A stretch of DNA of 35,107 nucleotides, taken from assembly GCA_030041075.1 (NCBI GenBank), contig JASHOP010000010.1, positions 1 through 35,107 of the forward strand, read 5' to 3'. Each line of letters opens with the position of its first letter. Position 1 is the first letter of the stretch. Positions 1 through 8,066 of the stretch are shown in pieces. The position numbers and the translations under genes are program-made. Below the pieces are notes generated by a model, which was not told the DNA's origin, ran no database searches, and saw only the letters and a list, made by a program, of their open reading frames with translations. Origin of the DNA: Thermoplasmata archaeon. GTDB taxonomy: Archaea; Thermoplasmatota; Thermoplasmata; Lutacidiplasmatales; UBA184.

Positions 1-1
1 C

Positions 2-190
2 GCGGGGCCGATCGTGGCGACCTCCGCGAACCGCCACGGCGAGCCGCCCGCGTCCGACCTCGCGGCCGCGCGCCACGCGCTGGGCCGCGCGGTCGCCGTC
101 TACCTCGTGGGGGGCCCGCGTCCGAGGGGCACCCCGTCGACGCTCGTCGACCTGACGGGTCCGCGCGCGAGGACGAGGCGGCGTCCGTGA
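2..190 (+). CDS. Sua5/YrdC/TsaC-type L-threonylcarbamoyladenylate synthase, C-terminal fragment
   Basis: The window opens inside this gene; only the last 62 codons are present, in frame 2. The readable protein contains 'PIVATSANRHGEPPA' followed by 'GTPSTLVDLTG', the two hallmark blocks at the end of the YrdC domain (SAN motif and the STxVDL segment that binds nucleotide). Known family role: it makes threonylcarbamoyl-AMP from threonine, bicarbonate and ATP, the first step of t6A modification at position 37 of ANN-decoding tRNAs. It ends with an Arg-rich tail and a TGA that overlaps the GTG start of the next gene (GTGA), so the two are probably co-transcribed and translationally coupled. Because the protein stops soon after the YrdC domain, the short bacterial-like form without the extra Sua5 domain is likely. 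The fragment is too short for the ORF track to report. Confidence 0.85.
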   Translation, partial: AGPIVATSANRHGEPPASDLAAARHALGRAVAVYLVGGPRPRGTPSTLVDLTGPRARTRRRP

Positions 191-1089
191 CCCCCGCTTC
201 CCGCTACCCCCCCGACCTCGACCGCTGGCGCGAGGCGGCCCGGATCGCCGCCCGGGCCCGGGAGCTCGGGATCCGCCTCGCGGTGCCGGGCGCCCGGCGG
301 CGCGACGTCGCGGAAGCGATCGAGACGTACGTCCGGGAGCACGGGGCCCAGCCCGCCTTCCCCGCGAACCTCTCGAGGAACGACGAGGCGGCGCACTACA
401 CCCCCGACGCGGACGACGTGGCCGAGCTCGCGGACGGCGACCTCCTGAAGGTCGACGTCGGCGCACACCTCGACGGCGCGGTCGCGGACACCGCCGACAC
501 CGTCGAGGTAGGCGGCGGGCGCCGTCACGTCCACCTGATCCGTGCCGTCCACGACGCGCTCGCCGCCGGCATCGCCGCGGTGCGTCCCGACGGGCGCGTC
601 GACGACGTGAGCCGGGCGATCGCGGAGGCGATCCGCGCCCGCGGGCTGAAGCCGGTCGTCGACCTCACGGGCCACACGATCGACCGGTACGTCCTCCACG
701 CCGGCAAGTCAATCCCGAACGTTCCGGGGATGTCGGACGCGACGTTCGTCGAGGGCGAGATCGTCGCGATCGAGCCGTTCGCCACGAACGGCGCGGGCCG
801 CATCGGCAACGGGGCGTTCGGCCACATCCAGCGGTTCCGCCGGCCCCCTCCGGCCGGCGACCCCGTGCTCGCCGAATTGTTCGCGCGGTTCCGCACGCTG
901 CCGTTCACCGCGCGGTGGGCCCGCTCCCCCGAGGAACGGCAGGCGCTCGACCGGGCCCGCCGCACCCTCCAGGCCTACCCCGTCTTCGTCGAGGCGGCGG
1001 GAGGGCTCGTCGCCCAGGCGGAGCACACCGTCCTCGTCGGCCCCTCCGGCGCCGAGGTCCTGTCGCTCGCGCCGGCCCCGGATCGCTAG
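187..1089 (+). CDS. map: Methionine aminopeptidase, type II (archaeal)
   Basis: 300 aa, the usual length for archaeal MetAP2. It removes the initiator methionine from nascent cytosolic proteins using a dinuclear metal site in a pita-bread fold. Metal and substrate residues are visible in order: His70 in 'HYTPDADD', Asp90 in 'KVDVGAHLDG', Asp101 in 'ADTADT', His163 in 'GHTIDRYVLHAGKSIPN', a Glu in 'AIEPFA' and a C-terminal Glu in 'AEHTVLV'. Spacing matches characterised archaeal enzymes. The start is GTG overlapping the upstream Sua5 stop as GTGA, which fixes the start by coupling. At the 3' end its TAG overlaps the TAG of the convergent methionine synthase gene through a shared CTAG. Family assignment is secure. 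Confidence 0.95.
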   Translation: MTPASRYPPDLDRWREAARIAARARELGIRLAVPGARRRDVAEAIETYVREHGAQPAFPANLSRNDEAAHYTPDADDVAELADGDLLKVDVGAHLDGAVADTADTVEVGGGRRHVHLIRAVHDALAAGIAAVRPDGRVDDVSRAIAEAIRARGLKPVVDLTGHTIDRYVLHAGKSIPNVPGMSDATFVEGEIVAIEPFATNGAGRIGNGAFGHIQRFRRPPPAGDPVLAELFARFRTLPFTARWARSPEERQALDRARRTLQAYPVFVEAAGGLVAQAEHTVLVGPSGAEVLSLAPAPDR

Positions 1090-2228
1090 CGGCGGGGCGA
1101 GCCGAGCTCCGCCCGGGCGAGCGCCGCCCCCTCGACCAGCGCGCGTAGCTTCGCGTGCGCGACCTCGAGGCTCCGGGTGCGGAGGCCGCAGTCCGGGTTC
1201 ACCCAGATCCGCGCCGGGTCCCCCAGATGCTTCGCCGCGCGCCGGATCCGGTCCGCGACGATCGCGGGGGTCTCGACCGGATCGCGGTGGACGTCCACGA
1301 CCCCGAGGCCGACCGACCGCGTGTCGCCGTACTCCCGGAGCGCGCCGAGGACCTCGTAGGCGTCGTGCCCCTCCGAGTCGCGGTTCGCGAACTCCCACGC
1401 CCACTGCGAGCACCGCTTCGCCTCGAGCAGGGCGGGGAGGAGGGCCCGGTAGTCAGAGAAGCAGACGTGCATGATGAACTCGGCGTCGAGCCCGTCGGTC
1501 GCCGCGTTGAACCCTTCGACGACGAGCTCCGCCTCGTCCGGGTGCGTCCCCGCCGCCGGCTCGTCGATCTGGACGACCTTGCACCCGCGGTCGATGAGCG
1601 CCTTCAGCGTCGGGCGGATCGCGCGACGCGCGAGGTCGACGACGAACTCGCGCTGGGCGGCCCGGCGGGCCGCCCGGCCCTTCCACCCCCGCTGGCGTCC
1701 GAGATAGTACTCGTTGTACGACCAGTCGGCGAGGGTGTACGGGCCGGTGACGGGGACCTTCGGCTCGGCGCGCGCGAGCCGCCGGACGAACTCGAACTCC
1801 TCCACGTCGTACGGCCGGTCGAGCCGCACCTCGCCCACGACCGCGGCCTTGCGGTAGTACTTCGAGTCGAACGACCGCACGTGGCCCTGGAACTCGAACC
1901 CGTCCATCTGGCGCACGGGGTGCTCGTACATCTCGACGCGGCGCGCCTCGCCGTCGTACACGCGGTCCAGCCCCGCCGCCTCGAGGTACCGCAGGGCGAA
2001 CAGCGCGGCGAGGTCGCGAACCCCGTCGCCGCTCGCCCCGTCGGGCCGGCCCGCGAGCAGCGCGTCGCGGTCGTCCGGCAGTTCGCCCGCGAAGCCGAGG
2101 CGCCGGTCCCACGACTCAAACTCGGAGCGGGCGGCGGCATCGAGCGGCTCCCCCCGCTGGCCGAGCAGCTGCCAGCGGGGTCGCGCGAGGCTGCCGATCT
2201 CCTGGGCGGGGAACAGCCGGTCGCTCAC
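1086..2228 (-). CDS. Core methionine synthase (MetE C-terminal-type, MesA-D class)
   Basis: 380 aa, cobalamin-independent methionine synthase of the short archaeal type that keeps only the catalytic half of MetE. It transfers a methyl group to homocysteine; in this class the donor is often not folylpolyglutamate and may be a methylated corrinoid protein or tetrahydropterin, so the donor is unknown here. The zinc site is complete: 'HVCFSDY' near residue 254 (His and Cys), a following Glu in 'WEFANR', and Cys near residue 346 in 'NPDCGLRTR'. 'VQIDEPA' is also MetE-typical. The ORF track gives a much longer frame, but the upstream part is antisense noise; the GTG at 2226-2228 overlaps the upstream gene's stop as GTGA and starts the family-like sequence 'SDRLFPAQEIGSLARP'. 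Second gene of a two-gene operon with the paralogue below. Confidence 0.88.
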   Translation of the reverse strand: MSDRLFPAQEIGSLARPRWQLLGQRGEPLDAAARSEFESWDRRLGFAGELPDDRDALLAGRPDGASGDGVRDLAALFALRYLEAAGLDRVYDGEARRVEMYEHPVRQMDGFEFQGHVRSFDSKYYRKAAVVGEVRLDRPYDVEEFEFVRRLARAEPKVPVTGPYTLADWSYNEYYLGRQRGWKGRAARRAAQREFVVDLARRAIRPTLKALIDRGCKVVQIDEPAAGTHPDEAELVVEGFNAATDGLDAEFIMHVCFSDYRALLPALLEAKRCSQWAWEFANRDSEGHDAYEVLGALREYGDTRSVGLGVVDVHRDPVETPAIVADRIRRAAKHLGDPARIWVNPDCGLRTRSLEVAHAKLRALVEGAALARAELGSPRR

Positions 2229-3196
2229 CGCTCGCCTCCGGTCCGGAGCCGGCGCTGGACGTCGGGGAGGACCTCGAGCTTGCGGACCGCCGGGGCGGGC
2301 GGGAGGAGGTCGAGCGACGCGCCCGGGCCCAGCCAGACCGTACGGGCCCCCCGGCGCTCGGCGGCGGCCCGGACGACCCGCACGACGTCGGTCGGGTCCT
2401 CGGCGAGCGTGGTCCGCGGGTCGAGCACGCCGAGCCCGATCGTCGTCCGCTCGCCGTCGCGCGGGATCCTCTCGACGTCGGTCTCGGCGAGGTCGATCCC
2501 GACGACGGAGGCCGGGAGCCGGTCGAGGAGGCGGATCGCGGGGACCGCATCCCCGCCGAACGTCCAGACGATCGATGTGCCGCCGTCGCACGCCCGGCCG
2601 ATCGACCCGTAGGCCTCCACGACCGCCTCCGCCCGGGGGCCCTCGGGCGGGCGGGCGACCAGGAGCGGGTCGGTGAACTGGAACGTGGCGAAGCCCCGGC
2701 CGCGGAGCTCGCGCACCTCGTCCGCGAGGAGTCGCCCGAGGCGGTGCACGAGCGCGAAATCGGTCTCGCCGGAGCGGTTGTCGAGGATTCCGGCGAACGT
2801 GTACGGTCCCGGGAGGAGGATGCGGGCCCCGGCGGGGTCGGCCGCGAGCGGCGGGGGCAGCCTCGCCGCGAACGCTCCGGGCACCCGGATCGGCGGCGCG
2901 AGCAGGATCGGCTGCCGGTAGAACGTGTTCGTCTCGAACCACCGGGTGAGGGGGCCGACCGAGAACCCCTCCCAGGTCTCGGCGAACGCCCGGAACAGGT
3001 CGGGCCAGCGCAGGTACCCCGCGGTCCGCGTGGAGCAACCGAGCCGCCGCTCCAGCGCGGCGACCTCGAGCTCGGCCGACCGGTACACGGCCTCGACGGC
3101 GTCGGGGGTCGCCCGGCCGCGGTCCAGGTCGCGGGTCGCCTTCACGAGCGCCTCGGACCGGGGGAAGGGGCTCGTCAGCCCGGTGAGGACATCCAT
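2225..3196 (-). CDS. MetE-family paralogue without zinc ligands (partner of the core methionine synthase)
   Basis: 323 aa. The fold signature is that of the MetE barrel ('LRWPDLFRAFAETWEGFSVGPLTRWFETNTFYRQP', split here only for reference, then 'GPYTFAGILDN'), but where the catalytic subunit has the HxC zinc motif this protein reads 'SIVWTFGGDA', and the C-terminal Cys block is replaced by 'VWLGPGASLDLLPP'. It therefore probably cannot activate homocysteine and may bind the methyl donor, or play the part of the MetE N-terminal half. First gene of the operon, overlapping the catalytic gene by four bases (GTGA). Start ATG at 3196 sits about 27 nt downstream of a TTTAAA box, suggesting a leaderless mRNA. 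Two adjacent MetE-like genes are known in several archaea; the functional split is inference. Confidence 0.75.
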   Translation of the reverse strand: MDVLTGLTSPFPRSEALVKATRDLDRGRATPDAVEAVYRSAELEVAALERRLGCSTRTAGYLRWPDLFRAFAETWEGFSVGPLTRWFETNTFYRQPILLAPPIRVPGAFAARLPPPLAADPAGARILLPGPYTFAGILDNRSGETDFALVHRLGRLLADEVRELRGRGFATFQFTDPLLVARPPEGPRAEAVVEAYGSIGRACDGGTSIVWTFGGDAVPAIRLLDRLPASVVGIDLAETDVERIPRDGERTTIGLGVLDPRTTLAEDPTDVVRVVRAAAERRGARTVWLGPGASLDLLPPAPAVRKLEVLPDVQRRLRTGGER

Positions 3197-3222
3197 CGGG
3201 CGGCGTCGAGCGGGGCGGGGTC

Positions 3223-3228
3223 TTTAAA
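3223..3228 (-). promoter_or_regulatory. TATA-like box of the methionine synthase operon
   Basis: TTTAAA on the minus strand, centred about 29 nt upstream of the ATG at 3196. The spacing fits a transcript that begins at or next to the start codon. The surrounding 245-bp divergent region (3197-3441) holds this box and the malic enzyme box and no gene I can support. Confidence 0.55.
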
Positions 3229-3408
3229 CGTCGCGCTCCACGGGGAGCGTGCAGCGACCGAAACGCCGTTGCACGCTGAACAACCGCGCGCGAGAGCGCC
3301 GGGCGCGGGCGCCGCGCGAACTCGCGTAGTCTCGCGAGGGCCGGGACGGCGCGGGCCCCGCGATCCGTCCGGCGATTGCCGAACCCGTCCTACGTTATCG
3401 ACGAAGGG

Positions 3409-3415
3409 TAAATAG
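3409..3415 (+). promoter_or_regulatory. TATA-like box of the malic enzyme gene
   Basis: TAAATAG centred about 30 nt before the ATG at 3442 in otherwise GC-rich DNA. Fits a near-leaderless archaeal promoter. Confidence 0.5.
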
Positions 3416-3441
3416 CCCGAGGCGCGCTCCGACGCGCGTCG

Positions 3442-4881
3442 ATGGCGGAGAGCGCGACGGCCCCCGGTCCTCCCGCGCGCGTCGGGCGGCGGCGGGTCGT
3501 CCCCGCCGAGGAGGCGATCGAGAAGCGACGCGAGGACCAGACGGAGGTCCTGGGCCGGCGCGCCGTCGAGCTCTCGCGGTTCTACGGTGGCAAGGTCGAG
3601 ACCGTGCCCAAGGTGCCGGTCCGGTCGATGCACGACTTCTCCCTCTGGTACACGCCGGGGGTGGCGAAGGTATCCCGGGCGATCGCGGACGACCCGGACC
3701 TCGCGTTCGAGCTGACGGGGCGGTGGAACACGGTCGCGATCGCCACGGACGGCTCGCGGGTCCTCGGTCTCGGCGACATCGGTCCCGTCGCCGCCCTGCC
3801 GGTGATGGAGGGCAAGGCGCTCCTGTTCAAGTTCCTGGGCGGGGTCGATGCGTTCCCCGTGCCGATCCGCGCGTCGACCCCCGGCGAGTTCATGGCCGCG
3901 GTCGAGGCGATCTCGCCCGCGTTCGGCGGGATCAACCTCGAGGACATCGCCTCGCCGAAGTGCTTCGCGATCCTGGAGGAGCTCACGAAGCGGCTCGACA
4001 TCCCCGTCTGGCACGACGACCAGCTCGGGACCGCGGCCGCGACGGTCGCGGGCCTGTTGAACGCCCTCGCGCTCACCGGACGGTCCGTGAAGGATACGCG
4101 GACGGTCCTCCTCGGCGCCGGCGCGGCGAACCTCGTGGCCGCCCGGATCCTGATCTCCCTCGGCCACGATCCGCACCGGCTGACGCTCGTCGACCAGAAG
4201 GGGATCCTCCACGCCGAGCGCGACGACGTCGACGAGCTGTCCGTGCGCAACCCGTGGAAGTACCGGCTCGCGCTCAAGACCGACGGCGGAGGCCGGACCG
4301 GCGACGTCGCGCGGGCCGTCGAGGGGGCCGACGTGCTCGTCGCGGCGTCCACGCCCGTTCCCGGGACCGTGCGGCCGGAGCATGTCCGCGCGATGGCACG
4401 CGACCCGATCGTCTTCGCCCTCGCGAACCCCGTCCCCGAGATCTGGCCCGAGGTCGCGCGCGGCGCCGGCGCCGCGGTCGTCGCGACGGGGCGCAGCGAC
4501 TTTCCGAACCAGGTGAACAACTCGCTGATCTTCCCGGCGGTGTTCCGCGGCGTGCTCGACGCGCGCGCCCGGTCGATCACCGACGAGATCGTCATCGCCG
4601 CCGCGCGCGAGCTCGCGCGGGGGGCCGAGCGTCGGGGGCTCGACGCCCACCACATCCTGCCCACGATGGAGGAGTCCGAGGTCTTCCCCGAGGTCGCCGC
4701 CGCCGTCGCCGACGCGACGGTCCGCGGAGGGCTCGCGCGCCGGAAGCTCTCCCACAATGAGTTCCTCGACCACGCCCGAACGCTCATGGCCCGGCCGACC
4801 CGCCTCGTCCGGACCCTCGCGCGCGCGCACCTGACCCGACCGATGCCCCGCGGCGCGATCGGTCGGCGGAGGGCGACGTGA
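3442..4881 (+). CDS. NAD(P)-dependent malic enzyme (malate dehydrogenase, decarboxylating)
   Basis: 479 aa, cytosolic; converts malate to pyruvate, CO2 and NAD(P)H. The conserved blocks run in order: 'YTPGVAKVSRAI', 'VLGLGDIGPVAALPVMEGKA' with the catalytic Lys, 'INLEDIASPKCF' with metal-binding acids, 'VWHDDQLGTAA', the nucleotide-binding 'LLGAGAANLVAARIL', and 'GRSDFPNQVNNSLIFP'. This is the short prokaryotic form without a phosphotransacetylase domain. A roughly 30-residue Arg-rich tail follows the normal end. Cofactor preference cannot be read from the sequence. The TGA overlaps the GTG of the downstream acetyltransferase (GTGA), so the two form an operon. The start ATG is supported by the upstream TATA-like box. 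Confidence 0.93.
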   Translation: MAESATAPGPPARVGRRRVVPAEEAIEKRREDQTEVLGRRAVELSRFYGGKVETVPKVPVRSMHDFSLWYTPGVAKVSRAIADDPDLAFELTGRWNTVAIATDGSRVLGLGDIGPVAALPVMEGKALLFKFLGGVDAFPVPIRASTPGEFMAAVEAISPAFGGINLEDIASPKCFAILEELTKRLDIPVWHDDQLGTAAATVAGLLNALALTGRSVKDTRTVLLGAGAANLVAARILISLGHDPHRLTLVDQKGILHAERDDVDELSVRNPWKYRLALKTDGGGRTGDVARAVEGADVLVAASTPVPGTVRPEHVRAMARDPIVFALANPVPEIWPEVARGAGAAVVATGRSDFPNQVNNSLIFPAVFRGVLDARARSITDEIVIAAARELARGAERRGLDAHHILPTMEESEVFPEVAAAVADATVRGGLARRKLSHNEFLDHARTLMARPTRLVRTLARAHLTRPMPRGAIGRRRAT

Positions 4882-5417
4882 CGCCCGACGAGCCGGCCTC
4901 CCACCCCGCGGAGTCCCCGAGCCCGTCGGCGCCCGCCGCGCCGATCCACCTCCGCGCCGCGGTCGCGGGGGACATCCCGGCGCTCGTGCCCCTGCTCCTG
5001 AGGCTCAAGCGGCTCAACGAGGAGTTCGACCCCCTCCTCAAGGTGCGCGACGACGCCGACGCGCAGGCCCGCCAGGTCCTCCGCGCGCAGATCGCCGACC
5101 CGAAGGCGGTCGTCCTCGCCGCCGAGGGGATCGGCGCCGACAAGGACAAGGTCGTCGGCTTCGTGCGGGCGCTCGTCCGCGAGCGCCCGTTCTACGCGCC
5201 CGAGCACGAGGGAGTGATCCTCGACATCTACCTCCTCCCGCTCTATCGGCGGCGCGGGGTCGGCGAGTACCTCCTGCGCGAGGTGTCGCTCGCGCTGAAG
5301 GCGCGGGGCGCCGGCGTCGTCACGGCCGAGTTCCCCGCCCAGAACGAGATCGCCGCGCGCTTCTACGCGAAGCGCGGATTCCGCCCGATCACCGCGATCC
5401 ACGCCCGTTCGCTCTAG
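4878..5417 (+). CDS. GNAT-family N-acetyltransferase
   Basis: 179 aa. The acetyl-CoA pyrophosphate-binding motif A is clear: 'IYLLPLYRRRGVGEYLL' (RxxGxG/A type) near residues 115-131, followed by 'AQNEIAARFYAKRGFRPI', the motif B segment typical of GNAT enzymes that acetylate small molecules or protein N-termini. An N-terminal Pro/Ser/Ala-rich stretch of about 25 residues precedes the domain. The substrate is not predictable; it does not look like RimI/Ard1. It starts with GTG overlapping the malic enzyme stop, so it is translated from the same mRNA, but a metabolic link to malate is only a possibility. Confidence 0.85.
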   Translation: MTPDEPASHPAESPSPSAPAAPIHLRAAVAGDIPALVPLLLRLKRLNEEFDPLLKVRDDADAQARQVLRAQIADPKAVVLAAEGIGADKDKVVGFVRALVRERPFYAPEHEGVILDIYLLPLYRRRGVGEYLLREVSLALKARGAGVVTAEFPAQNEIAARFYAKRGFRPITAIHARSL

Positions 5418-5443
5418 CCGGGCCGGTCCCGCCGTCCGCGAAC

Positions 5444-5449
5444 CTTAAG
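5444..5449 (+). promoter_or_regulatory. TATA-like box of purC
   Basis: CTTAAG within 'aaccttaagcgg', about 27 nt before the purC ATG. Typical leaderless spacing seen throughout the window. Confidence 0.55.
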
Positions 5450-5472
5450 CGGAGCCAGCCCCGTCCGCCGGC

Positions 5473-6432
5473 ATGACCCGGCCCGCCGCCACCCTGTCCC
5501 CGACGCCGCCGAAGTTCCTCCGCCGCGGCAAGGTGAAGGAGGTCTACGAGGTCTCCCCCACCGAGCTCGAGTTCCGGTTCACGAACGACATCTCGGTGTT
5601 CGACAAGCACATCCCGTCCGAGATCCCGTTCAAGGGGGAGACGCTCGCGCGGACCGCCGCCCACTGGTTCGACCGGTGCACGCGCCTGGGGGTGGCGCAC
5701 CACTTCGTGAGCCTCACCGGCCCGACGGCGATGCGAGTCCGACGGGTGCGGATCGTCCCGAACCCGCGGTCGCTCGGACCGCACCCCCGCGACTACCTGA
5801 TCCCGCTCGAGCTGATCGTCCGCTACTACCTCGCGGGTTCGATGTGGGACCGCGTCCAGGCCGGCAAGGTCACGGCGCGGGACCTCGGCTGGCGCTCGGA
5901 CCGGACCCTCACCTACGGCCTCGAGCTGCCCGAGCCCCACTTCGAGGTGACGACCAAGCTCGAGCCGGTCGACCGGCTCCTCACCGTCCCCGAGGCGCTC
6001 GAGCTCGCGGCGATCGACCGGGCCCAGCTCGACCAGATCCGGGAGACGATCCTGAAGATCGACCGGGCGATGCAGGCCGAGATCGGCCCGCGGGGCCTCC
6101 TCCACGTCGACGGCAAGAAGGAGTTCGGGATCGACGCCGACGGGGTCGTGCGCGTGGTCGACACGTTCGGCACCGCGGACGAGGACCGGTTCTGGGACAA
6201 GGGAGCGTACGAGCGGGGCCGGCAGGTCGACTTCTCGAAGGAGTTCGTCCGCCAGCACTACCGGCAGACCGGCTACTTCGACCTCCTCCAGCGCGCCCGC
6301 GCCGCGAACGCCGACGAGCCGCCGATCCCGCCGCTCCCGCCCCTCCTCGTGGACGAGGTGAGCCGGCTCTACACGACGGTCTACCAGCGGCTTACCGGCG
6401 AGCCGTTCGCGCCCGCGACACCGGGCCGCTAG
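5473..6432 (+). CDS. purC: Phosphoribosylaminoimidazole-succinocarboxamide synthase (SAICAR synthetase)
   Basis: 319 aa. Joins CAIR and aspartate with ATP to give SAICAR in de novo purine synthesis. Seen: '[11 protein letters not shown]' (the glycine-rich ATP-binding strand near residues 17-27), '[21 protein letters not shown]', 'GSMWDR' in the substrate region, '[10 protein letters not shown]' and '[16 protein letters not shown]', the last matching the family's conserved D-E/D-x-x-RFW block. It is longer than the compact bacterial PurC (about 240 aa) and nearer the roughly 300-aa eukaryote-like form. It stands alone under its own TATA-like box; the other purine genes of this window (purH, purP) are in separate units. 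Confidence 0.94.
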   Translation: MTRPAATLSPTPPKFLRRGKVKEVYEVSPTELEFRFTNDISVFDKHIPSEIPFKGETLARTAAHWFDRCTRLGVAHHFVSLTGPTAMRVRRVRIVPNPRSLGPHPRDYLIPLELIVRYYLAGSMWDRVQAGKVTARDLGWRSDRTLTYGLELPEPHFEVTTKLEPVDRLLTVPEALELAAIDRAQLDQIRETILKIDRAMQAEIGPRGLLHVDGKKEFGIDADGVVRVVDTFGTADEDRFWDKGAYERGRQVDFSKEFVRQHYRQTGYFDLLQRARAANADEPPIPPLPPLLVDEVSRLYTTVYQRLTGEPFAPATPGR

Positions 6433-6472
6433 CGCACGCATCGCCCGCCGTTTCGCGACCCCTCCCCGCACC

Positions 6473-6478
6473 CTTATC
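6473..6478 (+). promoter_or_regulatory. TATA-like box of radA
   Basis: CTTATC about 28 nt upstream of the GTG start at 6503; supports that GTG as the true start and a leaderless transcript. Confidence 0.55.
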
Positions 6479-6502
6479 TCCCCAGGCCCCGGTCGACCCG
6501 GC

Positions 6503-7501
6503 GTGCCCGCGAAGATCGCTCCCCGACCGGCCGAGACCCCCGAGCCCGAGGCCGGACCCCGCGCGACGGTCGCGCTCGAGGACCTCCCCGGGGTCGGGCC
6601 GACGATCGCCGACAAGCTGCGCGAGGCCGGCTACATCGACCTGATGGAGCTCGCCGTCGCCTCGCCCGGCGACGTCGCCGAGGCCGCGGAGATCGGGACC
6701 GCGGTCGCCCAGAAGATCATCGGCGAGGCGCGCCGGCGCGCCGACGTGGGAGGGTTCGAGAGCGGGTCGATCGTCCTCGAGCGCCGCAAGAAGCTCGGGC
6801 GGGTGACGACCAACGCCCGGGCCCTCGACGACCTCCTCGGCGGAGGCGTCGAGACCCAGGCGATCACCGAGTTCTCCGGCGAGTTCGGGACCGGCAAGAC
6901 CCAGATCGCCCACCAGGTCGCGGTCGACGTCCAGCTCCCCGTCGCCCAGGGGGGCCTCGCCGGCGAGGTCGTCTACATCGACACCGAGTCGACGTTCCGC
7001 CCCGAGCGGGTCGTCGACATGGCGAAGGGCGTCGGGATCGATCCGGGCGCGGCGCTCCAGCGGATCCACGTCGCGCGCGCCTACAACTCGAACCACCAGA
7101 TGCTCCTCGTCCAGAAGGCCCAGGAGCTCGCGCGCGAGAAGCCGATCCGTCTCCTGGTGGTCGACTCCCTGACCTCCCATTTCCGCTCGGAGTACATGGG
7201 GCGGGCCGAGCTCGCGCCCCGGCAGCAGCAGCTCAACCGGCACCTGCACGAGCTCCTCCGCTTCGCCGACACCTACAACGCGGCGATCGTCGTGACCAAC
7301 CAGGTCTCGGCCCGGCCGGACATCCTGTTCGGCGACCCGACCCGGCCGATCGGCGGCAACATCGTCGCGCACGCGGCGACGTACCGGATCTACCTGCGCA
7401 AGTCGAAGCCGCCCCGCCGGATCGCGCGGCTGATCGACTCGCCGAACCTCCCCGAGGGCGAGGCGGTGTTCTCGCTCTCGACCGAGGGGGTCAAGGACTG
7501 A
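6503..7501 (+). CDS. radA: DNA repair and recombination protein RadA
   Basis: 332 aa, archaeal Rad51/RecA homologue that forms filaments on single-stranded DNA and carries out strand exchange. Domain order: an N-terminal helix-hairpin-helix pair (residues about 30-85, '[17 protein letters not shown]'), a linker, then the ATPase core with Walker A 'GEFGTGKTQ' (about 127-135), Walker B '[12 protein letters not shown]', and the L2 region '[14 protein letters not shown]'. The polymerisation motif before the core reads 'FESG' rather than FxxA, a variant also seen in other euryarchaeal RadA proteins. No intein. GTG start chosen from the TATA spacing. Convergent with the sodX-like gene 97 bp downstream. 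Confidence 0.96.
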   Translation: MPAKIAPRPAETPEPEAGPRATVALEDLPGVGPTIADKLREAGYIDLMELAVASPGDVAEAAEIGTAVAQKIIGEARRRADVGGFESGSIVLERRKKLGRVTTNARALDDLLGGGVETQAITEFSGEFGTGKTQIAHQVAVDVQLPVAQGGLAGEVVYIDTESTFRPERVVDMAKGVGIDPGAALQRIHVARAYNSNHQMLLVQKAQELAREKPIRLLVVDSLTSHFRSEYMGRAELAPRQQQLNRHLHELLRFADTYNAAIVVTNQVSARPDILFGDPTRPIGGNIVAHAATYRIYLRKSKPPRRIARLIDSPNLPEGEAVFSLSTEGVKD

Positions 7502-7598
7502 GCCCGGGGGCCGGGCCACGGGCCGGCTCCCTGCCGCGACCTTGGGGCGGGGAGGCTGCGGGCGACGGGATGCGGGGGCCGAGGGGACCGGGGTTCCG

Positions 7599-8036
7599 TC
7601 ACGTCACGATCCACCTCGCGACGGGACCTCGGCGGTCGGCCGGCGCGTAGCGGAACCAGACCTCCCCGACGATCGCGCGACGGGAGACGGCCCCGAACGC
7701 CCGGCTGTCGCGGCTCCGCTCGGGAGCATCCCCGAGGACGTAGAGGAGGCCGGGGGGCACGGTCGCCCCGGACGGGAGGCGCTCGCCCTCGGTCCAGGCG
7801 ACCCGCTTCACCAGGAGCCGGCCCCGGTGCTCCGGGTCCTCGACGACGACGACCTCGCCGCGGGCGGGAGCCCGGGAGACGTACGACGCCGGGTCGACGA
7901 GGAGCCGATCCCCCGGCCTAAGTTCGGGGAGCATCGATGCGTCCCGGACCACGACCCGTCGGCTCCTCCACGTGCGGCGCCACGAGACCGATTCCGCGCC
8001 CTCGCCGCCGGACGACGCCTCCGCTCCCCTCGGCAA
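7599..8036 (-). CDS. sodX: S26-family peptidase, probable nickel-SOD maturation protease (SodX-like)
   Basis: 145 aa from a TTG start; a GTG at 7952 (117 aa) is the alternative, preceded by AGGAG but cutting into the first beta strand 'RRVVV'. The signal-peptidase core is visible: the Ser nucleophile in 'RDASMLP', 'PGDRLLVDP', the general-base Lys in 'LLVKRV', and the box 'GDAPERSRDSRAFGAV'. No membrane segment is present, unlike ordinary type I signal peptidases but like the nickel-type superoxide dismutase maturation proteases. It lies divergently next to sodN, 30 bp away, which is the main reason for the specific call: SodX-type enzymes trim the Ni-SOD leader to expose the N-terminal His. 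Peptidase family is well supported; the substrate is inferred from context. Confidence 0.75.
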   Translation of the reverse strand: MPRGAEASSGGEGAESVSWRRTWRSRRVVVRDASMLPELRPGDRLLVDPASYVSRAPARGEVVVVEDPEHRGRLLVKRVAWTEGERLPSGATVPPGLLYVLGDAPERSRDSRAFGAVSRRAIVGEVWFRYAPADRRGPVARWIVT

Positions 8037-8044
8037 CGTTATCC
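8037..8044 (+). promoter_or_regulatory. TATA-like box of sodN in the sodX-sodN divergent region
   Basis: CGTTATCC centred about 27 nt before the sodN ATG at 8067. The gap between the two divergent starts is only about 30 bp, so the promoters must overlap or sodX begins further downstream. I see no obvious metal-regulator operator. Confidence 0.5.
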
Positions 8045-8066
8045 ACCGCTCCGGGTACTGCGCGCC

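Noticed and set aside
1155-2612. 485-aa plus-strand ORF opposite the methionine synthase genes
   Set aside because: Antisense shadow; the minus-strand frames carry the MetE motifs and overlap as GTGA.
3582-5402. 606-aa minus-strand ORF opposite malic enzyme and GNAT genes
   Set aside because: Shadow frame; both genes on the plus strand have clear family motifs.
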